From Saccharospirillum sp043196875 (GTDB lineage Bacteria; Pseudomonadota; Gammaproteobacteria; Pseudomonadales; Natronospirillaceae), in the NCBI RefSeq assembly GCF_043196875.1, contig NZ_JBEBMX010000004.1:124001-188000 (forward strand): DNA of 64,000 nucleotides, given 5' to 3'. Shown here piece after piece: positions 33,759-41,453 of the stretch. Within the stretch, counting starts at the first letter, position 1. Each line of letters begins with the position of its first letter. Made by a program: the position numbers and the translations under genes. The notes below the pieces were generated by a model. It saw only the letters and a program-made list of their open reading frames with translations, was not told where the DNA came from and made no database searches.

Positions 33759-34028
33759 CAGTAATTTCCTAGCGTCAATATGCTTGAATCTCCCCTGCTC
33801 ATCCAGATAAAAACCATGCAAAGGCATATTATATTTTTCAAGTATAGACTTAATAAAATCGACTGGACTTTTACCCTTTATTATCTCTCCCTGAAGACTA
33901 TATTTTGGATAGTAGAGTATCCCAAGATTTGCATGCACGAAGTAGATTCCTAGCCCAATAGCATTTGGAGATAAGGAGGCAAAAAAGGTGACGCCGTAAG
34001 CTCCACCTTCGAAAGGCAAATAGGACAC
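33753..34028 (-). CDS. Hypothetical protein, probably 5'-truncated
   Basis: 91 codons from a GTG at 34028 that lies inside a GGACACCC-type hairpin. There is no ATG in the first ~65 codons and no ribosome site. The protein part (GKSPVDFIKSILEKYNMPLH; FKHIDARKLLA) looks genuine and ends in an attC-like site. The likely reading is a cassette gene that lost its 5' end when the hairpin repeat arrived. No family recognised. Confidence 0.45.
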   Translation of the reverse strand: MSYLPFEGGAYGVTFFASLSPNAIGLGIYFVHANLGILYYPKYSLQGEIIKGKSPVDFIKSILEKYNMPLHGFYLDEQGRFKHIDARKLLA

Positions 34029-34066
34029 CCATCGTAGTGCATAGCGGTTAAGGTAGGTGTCCTATT
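34019..34066. repeat. GGACACCC-type hairpin repeat, copy 3
   Basis: AATAGGACACC (34019-34029) and GGTGTCCTATT (34056-34066) are perfect 11-bp inverted arms. The middle (GTTAAG next to the right arm) keeps part of the common core. Confidence 0.78.
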
Positions 34067-34143
34067 AGCTCATCGCTATCGTACTCTTCATTATCATTAG
34101 TCATTTACTTTTCTCATATATTGAATCTTGATCTTCATAACAT

Positions 34144-34845
34144 CTAATCAGCCGATGCGTTAGCGGTCGGCTGAATTGAATCGTTAGCTGGCTTGACTTT
34201 AGACTGTCTTTTTTTCGCAATATGATAAAGCCCGTCTTTATATGATTTACCTTGCCAAATGAATGAAATACATACAAGCACTGACAGAATAATGGAGACC
34301 ACATAGTACCAATTAATATCGGCGGACTTATTCAACTCCGGCAGCGAGTAAATAAGAAATAATATCCACAACAGGAACACATATATACTGATAAGTATAT
34401 TAACCTTTGACACCGAAACTTCTGCTGGCCCTGTAATAAAATTGGAAGCACGTTGACACCCATTCATTTCATCATTTCGCTTTAACTCGATTTTATATAG
34501 AGGCCCGGTGATACCGTCCTCTAATATGTCAACATGTTTTTCCCAGTTTTCCTGCCAGTACTTACTTCCTTTATTTACACACACCCAACCAAATGAAAAC
34601 ACCAACCCTATACAAGATAGGAAAACAGAAAGATCGGTTCTTAAAGGTGAGTCAGATGCCTGCACAGCTAAGAACGCAGCAAAAGTAGCACCGATAAATG
34701 TCCAAAAATAAGTAGCCCTTTTCCAGTAAAGTTCGATTTCAAATTTACGAATATCGACAGCCTGATTAAATGCTGCCAACTCCTTTCCCCTAAATTCTTG
34801 AGCATATTCTTCAGGAGATAATGTTTTTGTTGTCGTATTCGTCAT
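34144..34845 (-). CDS. RipA-family octameric membrane protein
   Basis: 233 residues. The family core is visible: FEIELYWKRATYFWTFIGA, FLSCIGLVFSFGWVCVNKG, SKYWQENWEKHVDILED and ITGPLYK. These match proteins named after Francisella RipA. Four membrane helices in two pairs (FWTFIGATFAAFLAV; FLSCIGLVFSFGWVCV; ILISIYVFLLWILFLIYSL; VVSIILSVLVCISFIW). The C-terminal tail ANDSIQPTANASAD appears to be encoded by recombination-site sequence (GCTAAC ... GTTATG). Molecular function unknown. Confidence 0.8.
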   Translation of the reverse strand: MTNTTTKTLSPEEYAQEFRGKELAAFNQAVDIRKFEIELYWKRATYFWTFIGATFAAFLAVQASDSPLRTDLSVFLSCIGLVFSFGWVCVNKGSKYWQENWEKHVDILEDGITGPLYKIELKRNDEMNGCQRASNFITGPAEVSVSKVNILISIYVFLLWILFLIYSLPELNKSADINWYYVVSIILSVLVCISFIWQGKSYKDGLYHIAKKRQSKVKPANDSIQPTANASAD

Positions 34846-34913
34846 CTATCTCATATCTCTGATTTCTACTTACAGCTAACAGCTTATTTCTTGTCACTTA
34901 CGCCTTTGGAACT

Positions 34914-34958
34914 AACAGGACACCCATCTTAATGATTTCCTATGATGGGTGTCCTGTT
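34914..34958. repeat. GGACACCC-type hairpin repeat, copy 4 (best copy)
   Basis: AACAGGACACCCATC (34914-34928) and GATGGGTGTCCTGTT (34944-34958) are perfect 15-bp inverted arms around TTAATGATTTCCTAT. It supplies the last codons and the stop of the TIR gene fragment. Confidence 0.85.
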
Positions 34959-35363
34959 AACTTCACTAGGCTCAATATCCTCGTGTGCAACAAACCCCGA
35001 GATGGCGTAATTCCTTAGTACATGTTGGAGTTGACCAGTTTTGACCTTAAAGGAAGCAAGGTGGCTTAAAAACAATCTGAAATGTCCAACTTTCCAAAAC
35101 GTAGCCTCTTTAGGGGCGCTTGAAGAGTACGCGTGGTCTAGTTCTAACTCGTCTGCGATACTGAGCACCAAATCTTCTTTCGCACCGGCCAATAGCTCCT
35201 TAACGTAAACCCACTTGCTATTAACACTCGGTTGGAAATCCCTGCAGTCAATGCCGTAGGCACCGAGAAAAACATCGATGTCAGAAAAGCCCATCTTCGA
35301 CTGGAGTTCACCGCCAATTCGATCAATGAGATTAATGAGATTAATTCTGTCTAATACCTTCAT
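34929..35363 (-). pseudogene. Truncated TIR-domain protein
   Basis: 144 codons from the ATG at 35363. Residues ~1-85 form a small helical domain (SVNSKWVYVKELLAGAKEDL) seen in front of TIR domains in some bacterial proteins. From residue ~95 a TIR domain begins: FRLFLSHLASFKVKTGQLQH and GFVAHEDIEPSE. After ~40 residues of TIR sequence the frame enters the hairpin repeat, which encodes the foreign tail VNRTPIIGNH and a stop. The part that should hold the catalytic glutamate is gone. The gene is therefore probably broken. Intact relatives cleave NAD+ or signal in anti-phage defence. Confidence 0.72.
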
Positions 35364-35381
35364 CGCGAAGATTTCTTTCTC

Positions 35382-35480
35382 ACATAACGCCCACACCATG
35401 CCCGGCTTTGTAGTGAAGGAAAAGCCTCAACGAAAAATCCGTCGTTATGCCTCCGACTGTTATAAATCAATTGGTTACTG
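35382..35480 (-). repeat. attC-like element (99 bp)
   Basis: ACATAAC (35382-35388) and GTTACTG (35474-35480) on the plus strand bound an element beginning ACATAACGCCCACACC. Core triplets AAC/GTT are kept but the 3' core is degenerate. It lies directly upstream of the TIR fragment, within a gene-free stretch. Confidence 0.5.
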
Positions 35481-35527
35481 ACGCAATATTCGTTCATCTT
35501 GCCCCCTGTATTGAGTATTAATGACAA

Positions 35528-35592
35528 GCGCAACGGCGCCAGCTTGCGAGCGTCCGGCACCTAAAGTGGCGAATTGCCGCGCATTGTTATGA
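35528..35592 (-). repeat. attC-like element (65 bp)
   Basis: Plus strand GCGCAACGGCGCCAGC ... GCGCATTGTTATGA. Core triplets AAC and GTT with complementary GGCGCC/GCCGCGC arms. It follows the stop of the 80-residue gene by 15 bases, the expected cassette position. Confidence 0.58.
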
Positions 35593-35607
35593 CTTGAACA
35601 AAGATAA

Positions 35608-35850
35608 CTAGTCATACTTTAGGTACGACGAAACATCCCTTACCTTTGCCATTTCTTGATCAATATGTTGCTGGTTGCAGCCTTGCGATTTTAGCCAATC
35701 TTCAATGCCTTTTAGATAATCCGCATAGCCAACATTTTCTTTATTCGCTGCTTCAAGTAGCTCCGCCGCTCTCTCAGAATCATTTGCGTGACCGGCAAAC
35801 TTCTTGTCGGCGACGCCAAAAGCGCCTGCTATTTTGTCTTTCCAGCTCAT
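35608..35850 (-). CDS. Hypothetical 80-residue cassette protein
   Basis: Strong GGAGG site five bases before the ATG. Starts MSWKDKIAGAFGVADKKF and continues with helical, acidic sequence (DYLKGIEDWLKSQGCNQQHI). Soluble, single cysteine, no signal peptide. No family recognised. It is the rightmost cassette gene in the run. Confidence 0.62.
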   Translation of the reverse strand: MSWKDKIAGAFGVADKKFAGHANDSERAAELLEAANKENVGYADYLKGIEDWLKSQGCNQQHIDQEMAKVRDVSSYLKYD

Positions 35851-36397
35851 AGGACCTCCGATTTCGATTTAGTCATAACAGCCTATTCATTGTCACTTAC
35901 GCCTCTTATTTAGGCGCAACCTTGGTTCCACGTAACCACAGTATTTTCAGCTATCGTATATCCCAGTGTGGTTGAAGGCTTACTACCGCTAACATCAATT
36001 CAGAGAAACTGTCCCCGACGCCTATTCCTTGTATCAGTATCTCCAAAGACGCGAGCCTTGTTTGCTATCAACACCTATTCGAAATAAGCAACGGCATCTC
36101 CCTTAAGCTCTTCGCAATAACCACGCTACCGCCAGGCCGGTTACAGGGCACACCAATGGTATTACTTGTCATCAGACGAAATCTGCGGTGCATCTAGGGT
36201 TAACGCTAAATGTGATGGAGTTCAAGATTAGGTGGCGCGGATGTGTCCGCTTTGGGGGAGTGAACGATGTTCAATAATGTTCAGAACGCCTTCCTTGGCG
36301 ATGGGTTCAAAACGATAGAACCCGTGCTGGCGGGGCCTGGCGCTGTTATTCCTGATCGCGCCCATTAATACCCCGCCATGGCTTTACCAGCTATCTA
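35851..36397. other. Gene-free right end of accessory block
   Basis: Contains a CATAACAGC ... TGTCACTTACGCCT stretch (about 35874-35911). A similar stretch occurs at about 34876-34913 (TAACAGC ... TGTCACTTACGCCT), so these are repeated cassette-border sequences. It also holds the right direct repeat at 36123-36273. No gene seen. Confidence 0.55.
36123..36273 (+). repeat. Right imperfect direct repeat flanking the accessory block
   Basis: ACGCTACCGCCAGGCCGGTT, then TACAGGGCACACCAA, and later GTGTCCGCTTT and GAACGATGTTCA. The order and direction are the same as in the left copy at 25451-25585. Confidence 0.65.
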
Positions 36398-37360
36398 TCA
36401 GTCAGCTTTTTTCTGCCAATCCCGCCCAACAACATGCGTGGTCAACAAATCCAAATTCAGTTCCAACGCACTGAACGCGTAGCCGAAGCTGGCGTAGGGG
36501 AAGAACAGCACCTGGCCTTGGCGGCAGGCGTGGAGTGCCTGGCACCAGCTGGGGAAAAAGCTGTTTAGGCCAGCGCGCACGGCTTCGGGGCCGTCTTCTG
36601 GGGTGCTGCCGTAGAAGTTGATCAGGAAGTCGGCGTCTATATCCATCAGCCGTTCCGGGCTGAGTGAGATCTGGCGTTCGTCCATTTGCGCAATCCAGTC
36701 GGGTAACGCTAGGCCGAGGTCGTCGATGGCGACGGTTAAGGCGCCTAGGTCGCGATACACGTAGAGGGCGTCGCCGGCGGGAAACGAGAACACCACGCTG
36801 ATGTCCGGTTTGGTTTCCAGCGCTTCGAAGTAACCGCGCGTTTGCGCCAACTTGCGTTGATAGTTGGCGTCCAGGCGTTGGTAGTTGGCTTGCTGGCCGG
36901 TGATCTCGGCCAGGCGTTGCATGCCTTCGCGCACCGGATATTCGTTGGGATCGATGACCACCGTTGGCGCAATGCGCGACAGTGGTTCGGCCTGGGTTTC
37001 GATCATGGTGATGATCAAATCCGGCTGCAGGCTGGCAATGCGTTCGTAATCCAGTTCGTTGTAGCTGCCAATAAAGTCGATGTCGCTGTTGGCGAAGGTG
37101 ATGCCGAGCAAATCCGGTACGGCGCGCAGGTAGGGTTGGCCTTGGGCATCCAAACGGCCTGCACTGCCGACCAGCGGTACGCCCAGTTCCAGTAACGGTA
37201 AGGTCAGGCGGTTGTCGTTTTGCGAAATCACCCGCTGTGCTTGCAGCGGAATCTCGACTTCACGACCGGCGTCGTCGATCACGGTCTGGGTTTCGGCCAG
37301 TGCCAGCAATGGGCTAAGCAGCACAGCCAGCAAAAGCGTTTTCAGCGCGTTTAAGGTCAT
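36398..37360 (-). CDS. Periplasmic iron-siderophore binding protein
   Basis: 320 residues. Signal peptide TLLLAVLLSPLLALA, mature start ETQTVIDDAGREVEIPLQAQ, the usual opening of class III binding proteins. Later DLIITMIETQAEPLSRIAP and DADFLINFYGSTPEDG. It lies five bases after a second binding-protein gene and at the end of the locus nearest the accessory block. With the ATPase and permeases at 39.4-42.3 kb it completes a FecBCDE-type importer. Confidence 0.87.
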   Translation of the reverse strand: MTLNALKTLLLAVLLSPLLALAETQTVIDDAGREVEIPLQAQRVISQNDNRLTLPLLELGVPLVGSAGRLDAQGQPYLRAVPDLLGITFANSDIDFIGSYNELDYERIASLQPDLIITMIETQAEPLSRIAPTVVIDPNEYPVREGMQRLAEITGQQANYQRLDANYQRKLAQTRGYFEALETKPDISVVFSFPAGDALYVYRDLGALTVAIDDLGLALPDWIAQMDERQISLSPERLMDIDADFLINFYGSTPEDGPEAVRAGLNSFFPSWCQALHACRQGQVLFFPYASFGYAFSALELNLDLLTTHVVGRDWQKKAD

Positions 37361-37365
37361 GGCGA

Positions 37366-38355
37366 TTAATCCTGTTCGGGAACTTGGGTGTTCGGGTCGC
37401 CATCGATGGCGGTTTCTATCAATGGCACCAGCAGATCGACCGCGTATGGCAGGCTCAGCAGCGTGCCGTAAGACAGCGCGCCGTTGCGCTCGGAGGTGTC
37501 GGGCAGGAAGATTTCACGGCCTTCTTGGTAGGCGCGTAATTGTGGCCGCAGCGGCAGTTGTTCGATCTGTTGGCGCGAATCCGCCGAGCTGTACCAGAAC
37601 AACAGGTCGGCATCCAAACGCGGCAGTTCTTCTTCCGACAGGGTGATGTAGAACTCGCCCGGCTCGGTCAGCGCTGTAACTTCGGGCAAGACGGTCAGGC
37701 CCATGGCCTGGATCAACGCCACCGAGGTGTCTTCGGCGGAATAAACACCCACGCTGTTGTTCCAGTAGGTCGCCATCACGAAATTTTTGCCCCGCCAATC
37801 GGGATGCTGATCGGCGGCTTGTTGCAGGCGATTTTCGACCTCGGCGATGCGCGCTTCAGCCGCGTCGGTGCGATTCAACACCCGGGCGACCAGGCGCGCG
37901 CGTTGGTCCCAGGTCAGCGCGTAATCACCAACACCCGGCGGCACCGCCACCACGGGGGCAATTTTGCTCAACTGCTGATATTCCTGAGCGGTAATGCCGG
38001 AGCGGATGGCGATGATCACATCGGGTTCGGTGGCGGCAATTTGTTCGAAGTTCAGTTCACCGCGTAACACTTGCGGTTGTTTGGTGACCAGCGGCTGTAC
38101 CCAGGGCCAGTAGCTGTTGTCGTAATCGCCAAACCAGTAACGCACCGTTAGCGGTTGGTAGCCCAGTGCCAGTAAGTTATCGCCACCGGCGTAATCGATT
38201 GAGGCGACGCGTTCGGGTTGGGCGGGAATGACAGTGGTGCCGAATTTGGTGTCCAGACTGAGCGGGTATTGGGTGTCGGCCTGAGCAAACGCAGCGGCGA
38301 CACTGAGGGCGAGTAAAACGGCGTAACGACGGAACACAGAACCAGGGCAGCGCAT
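37366..38355 (-). CDS. Periplasmic iron-siderophore binding protein, paralogue of 16939-17913
   Basis: 329 residues. Hydrophobic signal peptide YAVLLALSVAAAFAQA. Mature part YPLSLDTKFGTTVIPAQPER, then DNLLALGYQPLTVRYWFGDY and YWPWVQ. These align step by step with the protein at 16939-17913 (YGEMPYATWPWAQ). A Fur box lies 30-48 bases before its start. It is the first of two binding-protein genes in a row, which suggests two related ligands feeding one permease. Confidence 0.87.
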   Translation of the reverse strand: MRCPGSVFRRYAVLLALSVAAAFAQADTQYPLSLDTKFGTTVIPAQPERVASIDYAGGDNLLALGYQPLTVRYWFGDYDNSYWPWVQPLVTKQPQVLRGELNFEQIAATEPDVIIAIRSGITAQEYQQLSKIAPVVAVPPGVGDYALTWDQRARLVARVLNRTDAAEARIAEVENRLQQAADQHPDWRGKNFVMATYWNNSVGVYSAEDTSVALIQAMGLTVLPEVTALTEPGEFYITLSEEELPRLDADLLFWYSSADSRQQIEQLPLRPQLRAYQEGREIFLPDTSERNGALSYGTLLSLPYAVDLLVPLIETAIDGDPNTQVPEQD

Positions 38356-38384
38356 CTTATATCCTTCACTTGGACCAAAACGTT

Positions 38385-38403
38385 AATGATAACAATTCCC
38401 ATA
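38385..38403 (-). promoter_or_regulatory. Fur box before the tandem binding-protein genes
   Basis: On the minus strand TATGGGAATTGTTATCATT, close to the common Fur site form AATGAGAATTGTTATCATT. It lies 30 bases upstream of the start at 38355. Confidence 0.7.
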
Positions 38404-38429
38404 ACGTTTTGTGATGCGCTTTGTCGAAC

Positions 38430-39344
38430 TCAGCTTACCGCTTCAACAACGACTGGCTGCCAGGTGTCGTAAACCGCCGGTGGCAGGCCTTCGTCGATAT
38501 CCGCACAGGTGCCGTAACGAACGCTAGTGATGGCTTCAAGCTGTACATACAGCGCGCCCTCAGCACTGACGGACTGCCAGTGGGCGTGGAAATCGAGACC
38601 GCCTGCGCGGCTTGCAGGCAGCTCGGTCAGCTCAATGTTCAACGGCACTGTGCCGGCCGATTGCAAATGCTCACGCGCCGCCACATCAGCGACTTGCTGC
38701 GCCGGGCTTAACCGGCCATCGCCACGGTAGTTGGGCAAATAAGGTTGGTCGGCCAGCTCGGCCTGCAACAGCGCGCCGGCCTGCTCCGGTTCGATGCGAC
38801 CGTATTTGCGCAGCGCCGGAAACATCAGCGCCGAGGATGCCAACCGACAGCCGCCCAGATGGCTGCTCTGCCAGATTTCAAAAGCGTCGTCATAGGCTTG
38901 CGCCGCCTGATCCAGAGCTTTGAAGGCGGCGTTGCCGAACTTGGCGCAGCATTTGTCTTTTACGCCGTGGGTGCAGCACAGCAGGATGCGGCTGTGCACC
39001 GCGCCAACCTGCCAAGGCGCCAGCGATTGCTGCTGTTGCAGGGCATCGAGGAATGCAGCCAGTTCCCCGCGTGGGACGTTAAAGGCCAGACATTCGGGCA
39101 TTAAGTAAGCGCGATGCACATCACCGCCTTGATCGGCGCGATGGATCAGATTGACGCGACGGCCGGCAGCCACCAGGGCGCGAATCTGGTCGGACACCTC
39201 CGGCGTCATCGACTTGGCCTGATGGTAGGTCCGGGTCCAGTCGCCAATGGGCCAACTGAGTAAGAGGTTATTGGGCAGATGCGCTGCGGTACCGGGCAGC
39301 GGCTCGCCAACCTCTTGACTGTATTGAGCGCAAAACTGCGTCAT
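38430..39344 (-). CDS. Sucrase/ferredoxin-like protein, putative siderophore-iron reductase
   Basis: 304 residues from the ATG at 39344, 13 bases after the permease stop. The thioredoxin-fold ferredoxin motif is visible as LCCTHGVKDKCCAKFG with the later SSHLGGCRLA, the pattern of sucrase/ferredoxin-like proteins. It replaces FhuF in this locus, so a cytoplasmic reductase that frees iron from imported siderophore is likely; this is inference from context. The fold would bind a [2Fe-2S] cluster. Confidence 0.75.
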   Translation of the reverse strand: MTQFCAQYSQEVGEPLPGTAAHLPNNLLLSWPIGDWTRTYHQAKSMTPEVSDQIRALVAAGRRVNLIHRADQGGDVHRAYLMPECLAFNVPRGELAAFLDALQQQQSLAPWQVGAVHSRILLCCTHGVKDKCCAKFGNAAFKALDQAAQAYDDAFEIWQSSHLGGCRLASSALMFPALRKYGRIEPEQAGALLQAELADQPYLPNYRGDGRLSPAQQVADVAAREHLQSAGTVPLNIELTELPASRAGGLDFHAHWQSVSAEGALYVQLEAITSVRYGTCADIDEGLPPAVYDTWQPVVVEAVS

Positions 39345-39357
39345 CGATGACTCCGCG

Positions 39358-40425
39358 TTAGAAGGTGCTTTTGGCCTGAGCCCGGTGCAGCAATACCACA
39401 AAGAACGGCACACCAATGATGGCCGTCACCAAGCCCGCCGGAATCTGTATGGGGGCGAACAGCGCGCGACCAAGCAGATCGGCCAACATCACCAGCAGCG
39501 CACCCAGCAGCGCCGTCAGTAACAGGTGTAACCCGACCCCGGCCCGGGCAAGCCGGCGCGCGGCGTGAGGCGCAATCAGCCCGACAAACCCCAGCGGGCC
39601 AACCACCGCCGTGGCAATCGCTGCGAGCGCTACCGCCACACTGATCAGGGCATAGCGGACCCGGCGCGCCGATACGCCCAGACCAATAGCGGTATCTTCA
39701 CCCATCTGCAGCGCCGCCATGGCACGCGATAACCCCAGCGCCAGCGGCAACAGCAGCACCAGCCACAGGCTCAGCATCTGAACATCCGGCCAGCCTGCGG
39801 TGTGCAGACTGCCGCTGAGCCAGGCCAGCGCCGATAAGGCGCGCTGAACATCGCCGTAGGTCAGCAAGGCAGAGGTAATGGCGGTAATAAAAGCCGCCAT
39901 GCCGATGCCCATCAAAATAAAACGAATGGAACTGCCGCCCTGTCGATTCCAGCTTAATGCCTGAATCAACGCAGCAACGATCAGCGAACCGCAAAAAGCC
40001 GCCCAGGGATACCAACTGCCGGGCAGCTGCGGCCAAACAATGGTCAGCGACACCACCGCCAGACCGGCGCCCTGTGAAATACCCACCAACGCCGGGTCGG
40101 CCAGGCCGTTGCGGGTAACGTTTTGCAAGGCAGCGCCCGACATGGCGAGCATGGCGCCCACCAGCGCCGCCACCAGGGTTCGCGGAAAGCGGAATTCCCA
40201 CACCACGATGGCGCGGTCTGATTCAGCATGCAGGCCGTTCAGCACCTGCCACACCTCGGCCGGTGACATCGAATAACTGCCCAGCATCAAACTCAGCGCC
40301 AGCAGCGCCAGTAACGCCAGACACATCCCGACTAACGCCAGCAAGGGTTGGCGTGGCAGTCGCAATGCCAGGCGTTCATTGGCCAGACGCAGGGTCCAGT
40401 AGACAGAAGGGGATGCTTTAGCCAT
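39358..40425 (-). CDS. FecCD-family iron-siderophore ABC permease
   Basis: 355 residues, start touching the end of the previous permease gene. Signatures: RFPRTLVAALVGAMLAMSGA, QNVTRNGLADPALVGISQGA, and VVGPLGFVGLIAPHAARRL as the coupling loop. It is the second membrane subunit of the importer whose first subunit and ATPase are encoded upstream on the same strand. Confidence 0.92.
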   Translation of the reverse strand: MAKASPSVYWTLRLANERLALRLPRQPLLALVGMCLALLALLALSLMLGSYSMSPAEVWQVLNGLHAESDRAIVVWEFRFPRTLVAALVGAMLAMSGAALQNVTRNGLADPALVGISQGAGLAVVSLTIVWPQLPGSWYPWAAFCGSLIVAALIQALSWNRQGGSSIRFILMGIGMAAFITAITSALLTYGDVQRALSALAWLSGSLHTAGWPDVQMLSLWLVLLLPLALGLSRAMAALQMGEDTAIGLGVSARRVRYALISVAVALAAIATAVVGPLGFVGLIAPHAARRLARAGVGLHLLLTALLGALLVMLADLLGRALFAPIQIPAGLVTAIIGVPFFVVLLHRAQAKSTF

Positions 40426-41453
40426 TAGCGCGCTCGCTGCCGAACCAAGTGAATAAACAGCGGCGCCCCGACCAAGGCGGTGACAATGCCGGTGGCGATT
40501 TCCTGTGGCCGCAGAATCAGCCGGGCGATGATGTCGACGCCGAGCAGATAAGCCGCGCCGATCAACGCCGAATAGGGCACGATCCAGCGGTAATCGGAAC
40601 CGAAAAACAGCCGCACGGCGTGAGGAATCACCAGGCCGACAAAGGCCAGTGGGCCGGCCAATGCCACGGAACCGGCAGTCAGCGCGACCACACAGAGCAG
40701 CGCCTGCACTTTCAGCCAGCCGGTGCGCACGCCCAAACCAAGCGCGACCTCATCGCCCATCGCCAATATCGTCACCTTGTTGGCCAGCAGCATGGCCAGC
40801 GCCAGCGCAATACCCAGCCACGGCAACGCCACCCAGATCAGATCCCGACCGGAACCGGCCAGCGAGCCGACCAGCCAGACGCGCAGCTGTTCAAACGAAT
40901 CCTGATTGAGCAGATGCGCCACGGAAATCAGCGCGGTCAGAAAAGCAGTAATGGCAGCGCCGGCCAGCGTCAGAGTCAGCGGCGTGGCGCCACCGGGTGC
41001 CCACTGGGCAATCAGCCAGACCACCAGCGCCGCCACCAAAGCCCCCAAAGCGGCGACCCAGGGCAACCAGAAACCGTCGAGCCAGTTGAACACGCCAATC
41101 ACCATGACCACGGCAAAAGAAGCGCCGGCCATCAAGCCGAGGATATGGGGTTCGGCCAGCGGATTACGCGTCACGCCCTGCAATAAAGCGCCGGACACCG
41201 ACAGACTGGCGCCGACCAGCACCGCCATCAGCGCTCGCGGCAAACGCAACTGACGCACGATGATGTGATCAAACTGACTGGGATCGAAATGCAGCAATGC
41301 CTGAAACACCGTACCCAGCGGCACCGGGCGCGCACCTACGGCCAGATGCCAGGCAAATAAAACGGCGATCACCAACAAACACAGCGGCAAAGCCGACAGG
41401 CCCAGCCACAGATGCTGTCGTGATCCAGGGTTGGCGACGGCGGCTGCCGTCAT
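40425..41453 (-). CDS. FecCD-family iron-siderophore ABC permease
   Basis: 342 residues. Signatures: RLPRALMAVLVGASLSVSGA, QGVTRNPLAEPHILGLMAGA, and LAGPLAFVGLVIPHAVRLFF. Its start overlaps the stop of the ATPase gene (ATGA) and its stop touches the start of the next permease, so all three are translated as a tight unit. Confidence 0.92.
   Translation of the reverse strand: MTAAAVANPGSRQHLWLGLSALPLCLLVIAVLFAWHLAVGARPVPLGTVFQALLHFDPSQFDHIIVRQLRLPRALMAVLVGASLSVSGALLQGVTRNPLAEPHILGLMAGASFAVVMVIGVFNWLDGFWLPWVAALGALVAALVVWLIAQWAPGGATPLTLTLAGAAITAFLTALISVAHLLNQDSFEQLRVWLVGSLAGSGRDLIWVALPWLGIALALAMLLANKVTILAMGDEVALGLGVRTGWLKVQALLCVVALTAGSVALAGPLAFVGLVIPHAVRLFFGSDYRWIVPYSALIGAAYLLGVDIIARLILRPQEIATGIVTALVGAPLFIHLVRQRAR

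Noticed and set aside
25209..34958. GGACACCC repeats as a CRISPR array
   Set aside because: Copies are palindromic, irregularly spaced by kilobases and separated by genes; no short regular spacers exist and no cas genes are present.
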